64,000 bases of DNA from CCMP332 sp040218795 (GCA_040218795.1 JAVJQT010000001.1:248001-312000), one strand, 5' to 3'. Positions 36,619 to 45,677 are shown, counted from the stretch's first letter. Notes: generated by a model from the sequence alone, not told the origin. Made by a program: numbers and translations.

Positions 36619-39375
36619 ATGACTAAGATAGCCTATATCAACGACCGCCCATTTGAAATTAAAGCAGAGGAAACAATTCTTTCATTTGTTAGACGTGTGG
36701 AAGGAGAGAGAGATGCCATCCCCACGCTTTGCGATGCACCAAACCTCGAACCCTTTGGTTCATGCAGGGTCTGTAGCGTTGATGTAGCCAATGAGAAAGG
36801 CGGAAAAATAAAAACCGTGGCATCATGTCACATTCCTATTTCGGAGGGCCAGTACGTTTACACCGATTCCCCCAATGTGCAACGCTTGAGAAAAAATATC
36901 ATGGAATTGGTGCTCACAGATCATCCACTGGATTGTTTGACCTGTGAGGTTAATGGCAATTGTGAATTACAGGATGTAGCCGCGAGAGTCGGTATAAGAG
37001 AAGTTCGCTATCCGGAAGGGGAAAATCATCTGAACAGGGAAAAGGACAAATCACATCCTTACATGACTTCAGATTTATCCAAGTGCATCAATTGCTATCG
37101 TTGTGTGCGTGCTTGTGATGAGGTGCAGGGGGAAATGGTGCTGACGATGGCGGGAAGAGGATTTGACAGCAAAATTGCCAAAGGTGCAGATGTCAGTTTT
37201 TTTGAATCGGATTGTGTATCCTGTGGCGCTTGTGCCCAGGCTTGTCCGACATCTGCAATTTCTGATGTGTTCCAATCCAAGGCAGTTCAGGCAAAAGAAA
37301 CAACAAGAACCATTTGCACCTATTGCGGTGTGGGTTGCAATCTTGAAATCAGCACAATAAACGGCGAAATCAAATCCATACAGGCACCTTATGAAGCAGA
37401 AGCCAATGCCGGACATACCTGTCTTAAAGGGCGTTATGCGTTTAAATTTTACGACCATCCGGATAGACTTAAAAGCCCATTGATCAAACAGAAAGATGGC
37501 AAGTTCAAAGTAGTTAGCTGGGATGAAGCCTATGATTTTATCGTCGATAAATTTCAGCAACTGAAAAAAGAGCATGGTCCGGATTCCATTGCCGGTATTT
37601 CTTCGGCACGAACACCCAATGAAGAAAATTACCTGATGCAAAAGTTTATGAGGGCTGTCATCGGCTCAAATAATATTGATTGCTGTGCCAGGGTATGTCA
37701 TTCGCCGACAGCATTGGGAATGCAAAGAACCTTTGGAACAGGTGCTGCAACCAATTCCATAAAGGACATAGAAAAGACCGATTGTATATTTGTAATTGGC
37801 GCAAATCCTACTGATGCTCACCCTGTTACGGGTGCTAAATTAAAGCAGAAGTTAATGAAAGGCATCACAGGTATTGTGGTGGATCCAAGAAAGATAGAAT
37901 TGGCCAAATACGCTACTTATCATTTACAGCTAAGACCGGGAACCAATGTGGCCTTACTCAATATGATGTTGTATTTCATTCTCTCCGAAGGATGGGAAGA
38001 CAAGGAATTTATAGAAAACAGATTGGAAGGTTGGGAGGATTTCAAAAAGGGTATTCTCAGCATAGATATCGATGAAATGGAGAAAATTACCGGTGTCGAT
38101 AAACAATTGGTTAAAGAGGCCACCAAAGCCTATGCGACTGCAAAATCTGCTATGGAATTTCACGGATTAGGCGTAACTGAACATAAACAGGGAACCTTTG
38201 CTGTTCAATTGATAGCTGATCTCGCCATGATCACGGGCAATATAGGTAAAGAAGGTGGCGGAGTTAATCCGCTCAGGGGCCAAAACAATGTACAGGGGGC
38301 CGCAGATATGGGCGCGCAGCCTCATCAGGGTGCAGGATATCTCGATGTCACCGATCCGCAGATCAACAAAAGATACAGGGAATTTTACGCTTCTGACTTA
38401 GTCCCTTTGCATATCGGATACAAAATTCCGGAAATGTTTGATGCTGCTATTGAAGGAAAACTCAAGGCCTTGTGGTTGATAGGTGAAGATGTGGTTCAAA
38501 CCGATCCTAATACCAATAAAGTAAGAAAAGCGCTCGACAATCTGGAATTACTGGTTGTTCAGGAATTGTTTATGACAGAAACTGCCGAGCATGCCGATGT
38601 TATTTTACCCGGGGCATCATTCCTTGAGAAGGAAGGGACATTCACTAACGGGGAAAGAAGAATTCAACGTGTAAATAAAGTGGTTGAACCTTTGGAAGGT
38701 ACCAAACCCGATGGACAAATCATCGTGGATATAATGAACAGAATGGGTTATGCCCAGCCGGATTATACTGCTGCCGGAGTTTTGAAAGAAATAGCCGAAA
38801 TCGTTCCTTTCTTTGCGGGCGTAACCTGGGAAAATCTCGGAGATAATGGCAAGCAATGGCCCGTATTGCCTGATGGAACAGATTCGCAAATACTTCATCA
38901 AAAGGATTTCAAAAGGGGAAAAGGTAAATTGTTTTTTATTCCCTTTGAAGAAAGCAACGAAATCCAAAAACACGGAAAAGACTATCCATATATCATAACC
39001 ACAAACAGAGAACTTGAGCATTATAATTGTGGTGCCATGACCCGTAGAACCGGAAACCTGGATATTCTCACTGAGGACGTATTACTAATCAACCCAGAGG
39101 ATGCCAAAAAAGAAGGTTTAAAAGACGGAGATATGGTATGTGTGGAAAGTCCTAGGGGAAAAGTCGATATAAAAGCGGCAATAAGCGATCAAATGAAGCC
39201 GGGCATATTAAGTTCTACATTTCATTTCCCTGAGGTTATGCTGAATATCATTACCTCTGATGAACACTGTTCTGAAGCCATGTGTCCGGAGTACAAAGTA
39301 GTGAGTTGCAGGATTCGAAAAGCGCGCAAAACACAAGATCGCAAAGCCGGGAAAGTTGAATTAATTAAAGATTAA
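36619..39375 (+). CDS. fdhA: Formate dehydrogenase catalytic (molybdopterin) subunit
   Basis: 918 residues. Order: NuoG-like [2Fe-2S] (CDAPNLEPFGSCRVCSVDV), His-Cys cluster (DHPLDCLTCEVNGNCELQ), two ferredoxin clusters (CINCYRCVRACDE, CVSCGACAQACPT), a fourth cluster at the Mo domain (CTYCGVGCNLEI ... GHTCLKG), and the bis-MGD domain. The active-site motif is DCCARVCHSPTALGM, with Cys where E. coli FdhF has selenocysteine, followed by the conserved His. It oxidises formate to CO2 and passes electrons to the NuoEF-like partner. The final 120 residues are the Mo-dinucleotide-binding domain (TNRELEHYNCGAMTRRTGNL). No fdhD or cofactor gene is in the window. Confidence 0.93.
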   Translation: MTKIAYINDRPFEIKAEETILSFVRRVEGERDAIPTLCDAPNLEPFGSCRVCSVDVANEKGGKIKTVASCHIPISEGQYVYTDSPNVQRLRKNIMELVLTDHPLDCLTCEVNGNCELQDVAARVGIREVRYPEGENHLNREKDKSHPYMTSDLSKCINCYRCVRACDEVQGEMVLTMAGRGFDSKIAKGADVSFFESDCVSCGACAQACPTSAISDVFQSKAVQAKETTRTICTYCGVGCNLEISTINGEIKSIQAPYEAEANAGHTCLKGRYAFKFYDHPDRLKSPLIKQKDGKFKVVSWDEAYDFIVDKFQQLKKEHGPDSIAGISSARTPNEENYLMQKFMRAVIGSNNIDCCARVCHSPTALGMQRTFGTGAATNSIKDIEKTDCIFVIGANPTDAHPVTGAKLKQKLMKGITGIVVDPRKIELAKYATYHLQLRPGTNVALLNMMLYFILSEGWEDKEFIENRLEGWEDFKKGILSIDIDEMEKITGVDKQLVKEATKAYATAKSAMEFHGLGVTEHKQGTFAVQLIADLAMITGNIGKEGGGVNPLRGQNNVQGAADMGAQPHQGAGYLDVTDPQINKRYREFYASDLVPLHIGYKIPEMFDAAIEGKLKALWLIGEDVVQTDPNTNKVRKALDNLELLVVQELFMTETAEHADVILPGASFLEKEGTFTNGERRIQRVNKVVEPLEGTKPDGQIIVDIMNRMGYAQPDYTAAGVLKEIAEIVPFFAGVTWENLGDNGKQWPVLPDGTDSQILHQKDFKRGKGKLFFIPFEESNEIQKHGKDYPYIITTNRELEHYNCGAMTRRTGNLDILTEDVLLINPEDAKKEGLKDGDMVCVESPRGKVDIKAAISDQMKPGILSSTFHFPEVMLNIITSDEHCSEAMCPEYKVVSCRIRKARKTQDRKAGKVELIKD

Positions 39376-39401
39376 GTAATTTACTTATTAGAGTTACCAA
39401 A

Positions 39402-39686
39402 ACTAGTCCTCGTTTGCAACGAGGATTTTTTTGATTTGCGTTTGTAACGCAACATTTAATTAAGACAGCTTTACTCAAGAAATTTCTCTCTACACACATT
39501 AATACAATTTCAAACATCTGAACCTTAATATTTTTGGTTTACGTCCGACTAGTCCTCGTTTGCAACGAGGATTTTTTTGCTTTGCGTTTGTAACGCAACA
39601 TTTAGTTAAGACAGCTTTACACAAGTATTATCTCTCTACACACATTAATACAATCTCAAACATCTGAACCTTAATATTTTTGGTTT
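39402..39686 (+). repeat. 146-bp tandem duplication at the left end of the RAYT element
   Basis: Copy 1 (39402-39547) and copy 2 (39548 onward) match with few changes and an exact offset of 146 bp. Each holds the hairpins TCCTCGTTTGCAACGAGGA and TGCGTTTGTAACGCA, a TATTTTTG box and GGTTTATG or GGTTTACG. Copy 2 ends in the transposase start ATG (39687); copy 1 has ACG at the matching place (39541). Confidence 0.88.
39408..39433 (+). terminator. REP hairpin acting as terminator after fdhA
   Basis: CCTCGTT-TGC-AACGAGG followed by A and T7, 32 bp after the fdhA stop. It has the form of a rho-independent terminator; the copy at 39554-39579 repeats it. Confidence 0.7.
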
Positions 39687-40226
39687 ATGTCAGGAGATAG
39701 ATATTTCATTCAAGGTCAAAATGACGTGTATTTTATTACATGTACTGTTGTTTATTGGGTGGATCTATTCAGTCGTCGGAATTATCGCTCTATAATAGTT
39801 GATTCCTTGAATTATTGCATTGAACACAAAGGTCTTAAGGTTTATGCCTGGGTTATTATGAGCAATCATATTCATTTAATTTGTAAAGTAGAATCAGAAC
39901 TGGGAATCTCTGGGTTTCTGAGAGATTTCAAAAAATATACTTCTAAAGCCTTTATTAAGGAAATGAAACAAATTAATGAAAGCAGGAGAGAATGGATGCA
40001 GCGTTTTTTTTCTTTTGAAGCGAAACGAAGTGGGAGGGCAAGCAACTTCAAAATTTGGAAGGATGATAATCATTCAATTTGGATGCATGATATTGATATC
40101 TGGTCCAAAATCGATTACATTCATAACAATCCGGTAGTTCAGGAAATTGTTGATTCACCAAATCAATATATTTATTTAGTGCAAGGGATTATTGTGGAAT
40201 TAAAGGATTGGTTAATATTGAAATAA
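39687..40226 (+). CDS. rayT: REP-associated tyrosine transposase (RAYT, IS200/IS605-like Y1)
   Basis: 179 residues, apparently intact. The HUH motif is in KVYAWVIMSNHIHLICKV, and the catalytic Tyr is likely in WSKIDYIHNNPVVQEIV. FITCTVVYWVDLFSRRNY is the usual N-terminal strand of the family. RAYTs are domesticated Y1 enzymes that nick single-stranded REP hairpins and are usually single-copy per genome family. A TATTTTTG box lies 4 bp before the ATG. The flanking hairpins are the likely substrate. Confidence 0.92.
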   Translation: MSGDRYFIQGQNDVYFITCTVVYWVDLFSRRNYRSIIVDSLNYCIEHKGLKVYAWVIMSNHIHLICKVESELGISGFLRDFKKYTSKAFIKEMKQINESRREWMQRFFSFEAKRSGRASNFKIWKDDNHSIWMHDIDIWSKIDYIHNNPVVQEIVDSPNQYIYLVQGIIVELKDWLILK

Positions 40227-40236
40227 TTGATTAGAT

Positions 40237-40286
40237 CGGCATTATAAATGCCGGGTATGAAAATCCTCGTTGCAAAAGAGGACTAG
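40237..40286. repeat. Right-end hairpins of the RAYT element
   Basis: CGGCATTATAAATGCCG (40237-40253) is a perfect hairpin 10 bp after the transposase stop. The second, 40263-40286, is the inverted counterpart of the left REP hairpin, with one change (CAAAC to CAAAA) that weakens its stem. Confidence 0.75.
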
Positions 40287-40503
40287 ATAGTTGCATTGAT
40301 ATATAATCACTTGTTTGTGTTTATATATTCCTTTATAGAATCGGGTGGTATTTCCAGATACCATCAGGCCCTGCAATCTTGGCGATTCGCAAGAAATAAC
40401 ATATATTAAAACTTATATTTAAACATATAATCAAGGGCAGTCTCTGTTCACTGCATATTTTTGGCTATTGAGAATTGGGGATTGACTCTTAAAATATTCA
40501 ATC

Positions 40504-42192
40504 ATGCAAAAGATTCTTACACTTAGCCTTTGTTTAGTAGGCCTTTTAATTGCCAATTTTACATCTGCTCAAAACAATGTGCAGCTTAGTTCATTCAGAA
40601 GTTCACTTCAAGGCATAATAGATAATGCCACAACAAATTATGGCATGGATGGGGCAGCACTATCAGTTTTGCTATACGACAGCATTGCTCCTGAGAATTT
40701 TACGAGTGGAGTAAGATCTCCCGGTATTCCGGTTGATCCGAATAAACCCTGGCATTATGCGGGTCTTACTGGCACTTATGCGACTTATATCGTTTTAAAA
40801 TTGATAGAAGAAGGCTCCTTAACTCTAGACGATTCGATAGGACTCCACATGGATGCAAGTGCAATGAATCTCGATGGAAGCATAACTGTCAGAGAATTAC
40901 TCAGGCATACAAGTCCAATGGTTGAATATTGGAATTCCTCGGCGAATACTTCATGCTTCAATAGTATTTGGAACACCCAGCAATCAATTGTAGGCTGCCC
41001 TGAGTTTATACTTAGTTGTAAAGAGCCCGATGATCCTAACAAACGAGGCACTTACGATAACAATAATATGAACACAATAACCCTTGGCTTTTTGATCGAT
41101 TCAGTTACGGGAAATTCATATAAAACTGAATTTCAAAACAGAATTTTCACACCTTTTGGAATGAGCGGAACCTATCTGAGCGGATGCGATACCGTCACCT
41201 GTGATTCCATTAATGGAATTTATACAACAGCTTCAGGTTATCAGTGCCCTAACCGTTCATACTTAAGATATTTCAGCACCAACGGAACCAACAGAGGTCT
41301 GATTTCCAAACCGGAAGAGGTAGTAAAATTCATCCGGAGCTTTTACCGTGATGAACTAATATCCACTGCATTAATGGACTCAGTTAAAAAAGTAATTCCC
41401 GGCTCATCACTTCCTGCCGGACCACTTTCTTGTGTTGCATCAATAAATGCTGATGCGGGATATAATACAGAAATTTTTCAGGTTTTAACTACCAATGGTG
41501 ATTCTGCCACTTTTTATGGTAAATCGGCAAATGGCATGAACTCTTCACATTCATATCATTGGGTTGAAAAAAATATTACATTTTCCTTTGCCCAAAACGA
41601 CAGGTCAAGAACACAGGAATTTGGATTATTTTTCTATGATTTGGCCTGTTATCTGGAGACCATAGATTCTGTGATATACCCAGTTCTTCTTCAACCTGTT
41701 GCAGGCTTTTCGCATTTTGTTACAGGATCTACTATGGTTAACTTCACTGACACATCGCTAAATAATCCTACTTCATGGTTTTGGGATTTTGGAGATGGAA
41801 ATACTGATACAGTTCAAAATCCTATTCATGATTATATTAGCGGAGGCACGAACTATAGTGTTACTTTAATTACCTCAAATTCAGTAGGTTCAGATACAAT
41901 TATTAAAGTCATTACATTACCCACAGGTTTAAATAAAGATATATCAAAACCTGGATCAATTTACCCAAACCCCAGTAAGGATATTGTTAATCTTGACTTG
42001 AATTTTCCGGGAATTGTAGAAATCAGCTTAATGGATATTTATGGAAGAGTAGTGGATAAATTTGAATTCGATAATTCAATTTCCAAAACATTTAAATATA
42101 CCATTCCATCACAAATTAAAAGTGGCAGTTATTTTATAATGGCCCAATCTAAGTCAGGAAAAGGCATTCATAGAATTCAGATTCAACGATAA
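40504..42192 (+). CDS. Secreted beta-lactamase-fold protein with PKD and T9SS type A domains, catalytic residues lost
   Basis: 562 residues, signal peptide QKILTLSLCLVGLLIANFTSAQ. Residues ~25-390 follow the serine beta-lactamase/class C esterase family (HYAGLTGTYATYIVLKLIEEGSLTLDDSIGL, ITVRELLRHTSPM). The SxxK motif is missing: where the family has A-S-V-T-K-T, this has A-G-L-T-G-T (Gly87, Gly90). The YxN motif persists as Y184-D-N186; the KTG/HxG strand reads GKSANGM. A PKD domain (~395-470; FWDFGDGNTDTVQNPIHDY) and a type A sorting domain (SIYPNPSKDIVNLDL) follow. It is therefore likely a non-catalytic surface protein with a peptide- or glycan-binding fold. A terminator follows. Confidence 0.85.
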   Translation: MQKILTLSLCLVGLLIANFTSAQNNVQLSSFRSSLQGIIDNATTNYGMDGAALSVLLYDSIAPENFTSGVRSPGIPVDPNKPWHYAGLTGTYATYIVLKLIEEGSLTLDDSIGLHMDASAMNLDGSITVRELLRHTSPMVEYWNSSANTSCFNSIWNTQQSIVGCPEFILSCKEPDDPNKRGTYDNNNMNTITLGFLIDSVTGNSYKTEFQNRIFTPFGMSGTYLSGCDTVTCDSINGIYTTASGYQCPNRSYLRYFSTNGTNRGLISKPEEVVKFIRSFYRDELISTALMDSVKKVIPGSSLPAGPLSCVASINADAGYNTEIFQVLTTNGDSATFYGKSANGMNSSHSYHWVEKNITFSFAQNDRSRTQEFGLFFYDLACYLETIDSVIYPVLLQPVAGFSHFVTGSTMVNFTDTSLNNPTSWFWDFGDGNTDTVQNPIHDYISGGTNYSVTLITSNSVGSDTIIKVITLPTGLNKDISKPGSIYPNPSKDIVNLDLNFPGIVEISLMDIYGRVVDKFEFDNSISKTFKYTIPSQIKSGSYFIMAQSKSGKGIHRIQIQR

Positions 42193-42223
42193 TTCATAAA
42201 ATTATATTTGAATAACAATATTT

Positions 42224-42255
42224 GAGATCCTTGGTAAAGCAGGGATCTTTTTTTG
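42224..42255 (+). terminator. Rho-independent terminator
   Basis: AGATCCTT / AGGGATCT stem (one G-T or mismatch) around GGTAAAGC, then T7. Confidence 0.7.
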
Positions 42256-42324
42256 GTTTTTGACAAATACAATTAACAAAGTCCTTAAAACTTTCTGGCT
42301 AGATTAGCAATTATATAATTTGAA

Positions 42325-44766
42325 ATGGGCGATCAATTTGATAACTCTATAGCAAAAGACTGGTTCGCTGAAAAAAACTGGAAACAATTTCCTTTTCAGG
42401 AGGAGGTTTGGACTGCTTTTGCTGAAGGAAAAAACGGTCTTCTCAATGCGCCAACAGGATCAGGTAAAACCTATGCGCTCTGGTGGGCGGTATTATTGGA
42501 TGCCATTTCAAAACCCAATGACTATCAGGAGAAAGGATTAAAGGCGATTTGGATTACCCCGATTCGTGCTTTATCAGGAGAAATTGCAGGGGCATGTCAA
42601 AGGGTCATTGATGATTTGGGTTGGGACTGGACTGTGGGTGTAAGAAATGGCGATACAAGTACGGCAGAGCGTGCAAAGCAAACGCGTAATATGCCCGACT
42701 TATTGATTACTACACCTGAAAGTCTTCATTTATTGCTCGCTCAAAAGAATTACGAAAAGCGTTTTAAGAACCTGAAAGCCTTTATCGTTGATGAATGGCA
42801 TGAACTAACAGGAAATAAAAGAGGTGTACAAACACAACTCGCCATCTCGCGTCTCAAATCCCTCAACCCGAATCTTCGAATTTGGGGTATTTCAGCTACC
42901 ATAGGCAATCTGGAAGAATCCGCTTATGTCTTGCTTGGCTCATCATATCGCAGCGAAGCATTTCAAATGGTGAAAGCGGATATCCACAAGGCTACAGAAG
43001 TGCATACGATCCTTCCTGATGAAATAGAAAAATTTCCATGGGCAGGGCATTACGGAACAAAACTGCTCGAGAAAGTCATTCCAATTATCAAAAAATCTAC
43101 CAGTACTTTGATTTTCACCAATACACGCGCACAATGCGAGATATGGTATCAAAAACTTCTTGAAAAGGAACCGGATTTTGCGGGAATAATGGCCATGCAT
43201 CATGGCAGTATCGATAAAGATATTCGCGCCTGGGTGGAAAATGCCCTTGATCAAGGAAGTCTCAAAGCGGTGGTCTGTACTTCGAGCCTTGATTTGGGTG
43301 TGGATTTTCGGCCAGTGGAAACCATAATTCAAGTGGGCGGCCCAAAAAATATTGCCCGTTTTATGCAAAGGGCGGGTAGAAGCGGACATCAACCCGGGGC
43401 TACAAGCAAAATTCATTTTCTGCCTACTCATGCGATTGAATTGATAGAGGGAGCGGCTTTGAGAGAAGGTATCAATAGCGGAGTGGTAGAAGGAAGAATT
43501 CCCTATATCCGATCTTTTGATGTTTTGGTTCAGTACCTGGTAACCTTGTCTGTTTCCGGTGGATTTGAGCCCGCAAAAATTTTCAATGAAATAAAAAAGA
43601 CCTTTGCCTACAGCAGTATTAATAAAGAAGAATGGAATTGGGTGCTAAACTTTATAAGCAAAGGAGGGGAGAGCCTGGATGCCTATGAGGAATTCAACAA
43701 GGTTGGTGTTCACAATGGAAAATACCTGATCCAGAACAAAAGAGCGGCCATGCGACATCGCTTGTCCATTGGTACCATAGTTTCAGATAATATGTTTTTG
43801 GTTAAATACGTCAGAGGAGGTACAATCGGAAGCGTGGAAGAGTGGTTTATCAATAATCTAAAACCCGGGGATGTATTTTGGTTTGCAGGCCGAAGCCTGG
43901 AATTCGTACAGGTGAAAAACATGTCGGTATTGGTAAAAAAAAGCAATAGCACAAAGGGAAAGGTCCCATCCTGGCAGGGCGGCAGACTTCCGCTTTCATC
44001 TCAATTGGCGCAATTGCTCCGTAAAAAATTGGCAGAGGGTATTCGTGGCGAAGCCCGTGATATTGAGATTGAGACCATTTTACCTTTACTGGAATTCCAA
44101 AAGCAGAGGTCGCACATACCTGCGGAAGATGAGTTTTTGATAGAGGTTTTTAATACCAGAGAAGGCCAGCATGTTTGCATGTATCCATTTGACGGCCGTT
44201 TTGTACATGAAGGCATGGCATCATTGCTGGCTTTTAGAATGTCTTTACTGCGTCCCTTTAGTTTTTCCATGGCCTATAATGATTACGGATTTGAATTATT
44301 ATCCGATCAGGAAATCCCAATAGAAGAAGCCATTGAAAATGGGTTTTTTACTACAGAGCGTCTTTACGAAGATATTCAAGCGAGTGTCAACAGCACTGAA
44401 ATGGCCAGATCCAAATTCCGGGACATCGCCACTATTTCCGGAATGGTGTTTAACGGATACCCCGGTGCTTACATTGCCGATAAACATTTAAAATCTTCCT
44501 CGGCTTTATTTTTTGACATGTTTAAACAATACGATTCGGATAATTTGCTTTTAAAACAGGCCTATCAGGAAGTTATGGATTTTCAACTGGAAGAAAGTCG
44601 CCTCCGCGATTGTCTGGAAAGGATACAAAATCAAAAATTTATCATTACTTATCCCGAAAAACCAACACCTTTTGCATTTCCAATAATGGTAGATCGATTG
44701 AGAGAAAAAATGAGCAATGAAAGTTTGGAAGATCGGGTAAACAAAATGGTTCTAAGCTTCAAATAG
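42325..44766 (+). CDS. Ligase-associated DEXH-box helicase (Lhr-like)
   Basis: 813 residues. Walker A APTGSGKTYALWW, motif II VDEWHELTG, motif III GISATIGN, motif IV/V FTNTRAQCEIWY and TSSLDLGVDFRPVETIIQVG, motif VI RFMQRAGRSGHQPG. The long C-terminal winged-helix/Lhr-core region (from ~440) includes RHRLSIGTIVSDNMFLVKY, characteristic of the ligase-associated DNA-repair helicase group (TIGR04121). These usually sit with an ATP-dependent DNA ligase, a phosphoesterase (pdeM) and an exonuclease; none is next to it here. A TATAATTTG box lies two bases before the ATG. Confidence 0.9.
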   Translation: MGDQFDNSIAKDWFAEKNWKQFPFQEEVWTAFAEGKNGLLNAPTGSGKTYALWWAVLLDAISKPNDYQEKGLKAIWITPIRALSGEIAGACQRVIDDLGWDWTVGVRNGDTSTAERAKQTRNMPDLLITTPESLHLLLAQKNYEKRFKNLKAFIVDEWHELTGNKRGVQTQLAISRLKSLNPNLRIWGISATIGNLEESAYVLLGSSYRSEAFQMVKADIHKATEVHTILPDEIEKFPWAGHYGTKLLEKVIPIIKKSTSTLIFTNTRAQCEIWYQKLLEKEPDFAGIMAMHHGSIDKDIRAWVENALDQGSLKAVVCTSSLDLGVDFRPVETIIQVGGPKNIARFMQRAGRSGHQPGATSKIHFLPTHAIELIEGAALREGINSGVVEGRIPYIRSFDVLVQYLVTLSVSGGFEPAKIFNEIKKTFAYSSINKEEWNWVLNFISKGGESLDAYEEFNKVGVHNGKYLIQNKRAAMRHRLSIGTIVSDNMFLVKYVRGGTIGSVEEWFINNLKPGDVFWFAGRSLEFVQVKNMSVLVKKSNSTKGKVPSWQGGRLPLSSQLAQLLRKKLAEGIRGEARDIEIETILPLLEFQKQRSHIPAEDEFLIEVFNTREGQHVCMYPFDGRFVHEGMASLLAFRMSLLRPFSFSMAYNDYGFELLSDQEIPIEEAIENGFFTTERLYEDIQASVNSTEMARSKFRDIATISGMVFNGYPGAYIADKHLKSSSALFFDMFKQYDSDNLLLKQAYQEVMDFQLEESRLRDCLERIQNQKFIITYPEKPTPFAFPIMVDRLREKMSNESLEDRVNKMVLSFK

Positions 44767-44814
44767 TGTTTTAATAGTACAGTTCATTTTGATAATTTGT
44801 AATTTCAATCCTCA

Positions 44815-44822
44815 TATTTTTG
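44815..44822 (+). promoter_or_regulatory. -7 promoter box abutting start codon
   Basis: TATTTTTG matches TAnnTTTG and lies three bases before ATG 44826; the ~25 bases before it recur at 45579-45606 with few changes. May drive a nearly leaderless transcript. Confidence 0.35.
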
Positions 44823-44825
44823 GCC

Positions 44826-45536
44826 ATGAAAGATATATCCCTTCTTAAAATTATCATTCTATCCATCTCGATTGTTCTGGCGGGCTATTTCATAGGTAAT
44901 ATGCAAAAAGAGGCAAAGAAATATGACCGATATGTAAAAGTTAAAGGCCTTTCCGAAAGAGAAGTCAAAGCTGATTTGGCTGTATGGCCTTTAAACATAA
45001 CGATTACAGGCAATGACTTAAAGGAAATTCGTGAGGCTATAGAAGTGCAGAACAAAGAGGTTTATGAATTTTTTATCGGGCAAGGATTCGGGGAAGATGA
45101 ATTGAGTATTGGCAGCACAAATATTACTGATGCCAGGGCCAATATTTACAATGATAGCTATAGGACTTCCACATTCAGGTATTTAGCCATTTCAGAATTC
45201 ACTGTTCGATCTAAGAATGTAGATAAATTGAAAAAAGCGTTATCTGAATCATTGAATTTACTTTCAAAAGGGATATTAATTTCATCAAAAAACACATGGA
45301 GGCCAATAGAATACATTTTCACAGGTTTAAATGATTTAAAACCGCCTATGATAGAGGAAGCTACCAAGAATGCCCGTGAAGTGGCTGAAAAATTTGCCAA
45401 AGATTCTAATGCGAAGGTAGGTCAGATACGTGTAGCTCGTCAGGGACTTTTTACAATCAACGACAGAGATCAAAATACACCTGAGATAAAAATAGTACGG
45501 GTTGTATCTACCATTGATTTTCAATTAGAGGATTGA
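44826..45536 (+). CDS. SIMPL domain (DUF541) protein
   Basis: 236 residues from ATG 44826 (a TTG two codons earlier is less likely). One N-terminal membrane anchor (ISLLKIIILSISIVLAGYFIGNM), then the SIMPL domain: YVKVKGLSEREVKADLAVWPLNITITGND, ELSIGSTNITDA, SEFTVRSKNVDKLKKALSES, and EEATKNAREVAEKFAKDSNAKVGQIRVARQG. The protein is probably periplasmic and anchored. SIMPL proteins are linked to envelope and oxidative stress, but the activity is unknown. Transcribed alone between the helicase and the TonB-receptor operon. Confidence 0.85.
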   Translation: MKDISLLKIIILSISIVLAGYFIGNMQKEAKKYDRYVKVKGLSEREVKADLAVWPLNITITGNDLKEIREAIEVQNKEVYEFFIGQGFGEDELSIGSTNITDARANIYNDSYRTSTFRYLAISEFTVRSKNVDKLKKALSESLNLLSKGILISSKNTWRPIEYIFTGLNDLKPPMIEEATKNAREVAEKFAKDSNAKVGQIRVARQGLFTINDRDQNTPEIKIVRVVSTIDFQLED

Positions 45537-45677
45537 TTGGCTAATATCTGATTAAAGATGATTTAAATAGTTTTCGATCCATAATTTGTTATTTCAACCC
45601 TCTAATATGTCGCTTCAGCAGATTTCTCTTATTTAAAGATTAAAATAAACTGATCATTGTAAAAACAATTTTTTGCT

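Larger units (their letters stand above)
39402..40286 (+). mobile_element. REP-type element with RAYT transposase
   Basis: A Y1-transposase gene is bracketed by related palindromes: TCCTCGTTTGCAACGAGGA at the left (twice, 39408 and 39554) and an inverted copy ATCCTCGTTGC-AAAAGAGG-ACTAG at the right (40263-40286), 23 of 24 bases identical to the reverse complement of the left one. Both outer ends carry CTAG. The extra left copy is a tandem duplication of 146 bp. It lies directly after the formate dehydrogenase operon and interrupts no gene. Confidence 0.75.

Noticed and set aside
37075..37641. 188-residue minus-strand open frame inside fdhA
   Set aside because: Antisense shadow of the cluster-binding region; no signal of its own.
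40320..40400. Possible tRNA or small RNA after the RAYT element (hairpin GGTATTTCCAGATACC)
   Set aside because: No cloverleaf, T-loop or anticodon arm could be formed; only one short hairpin.
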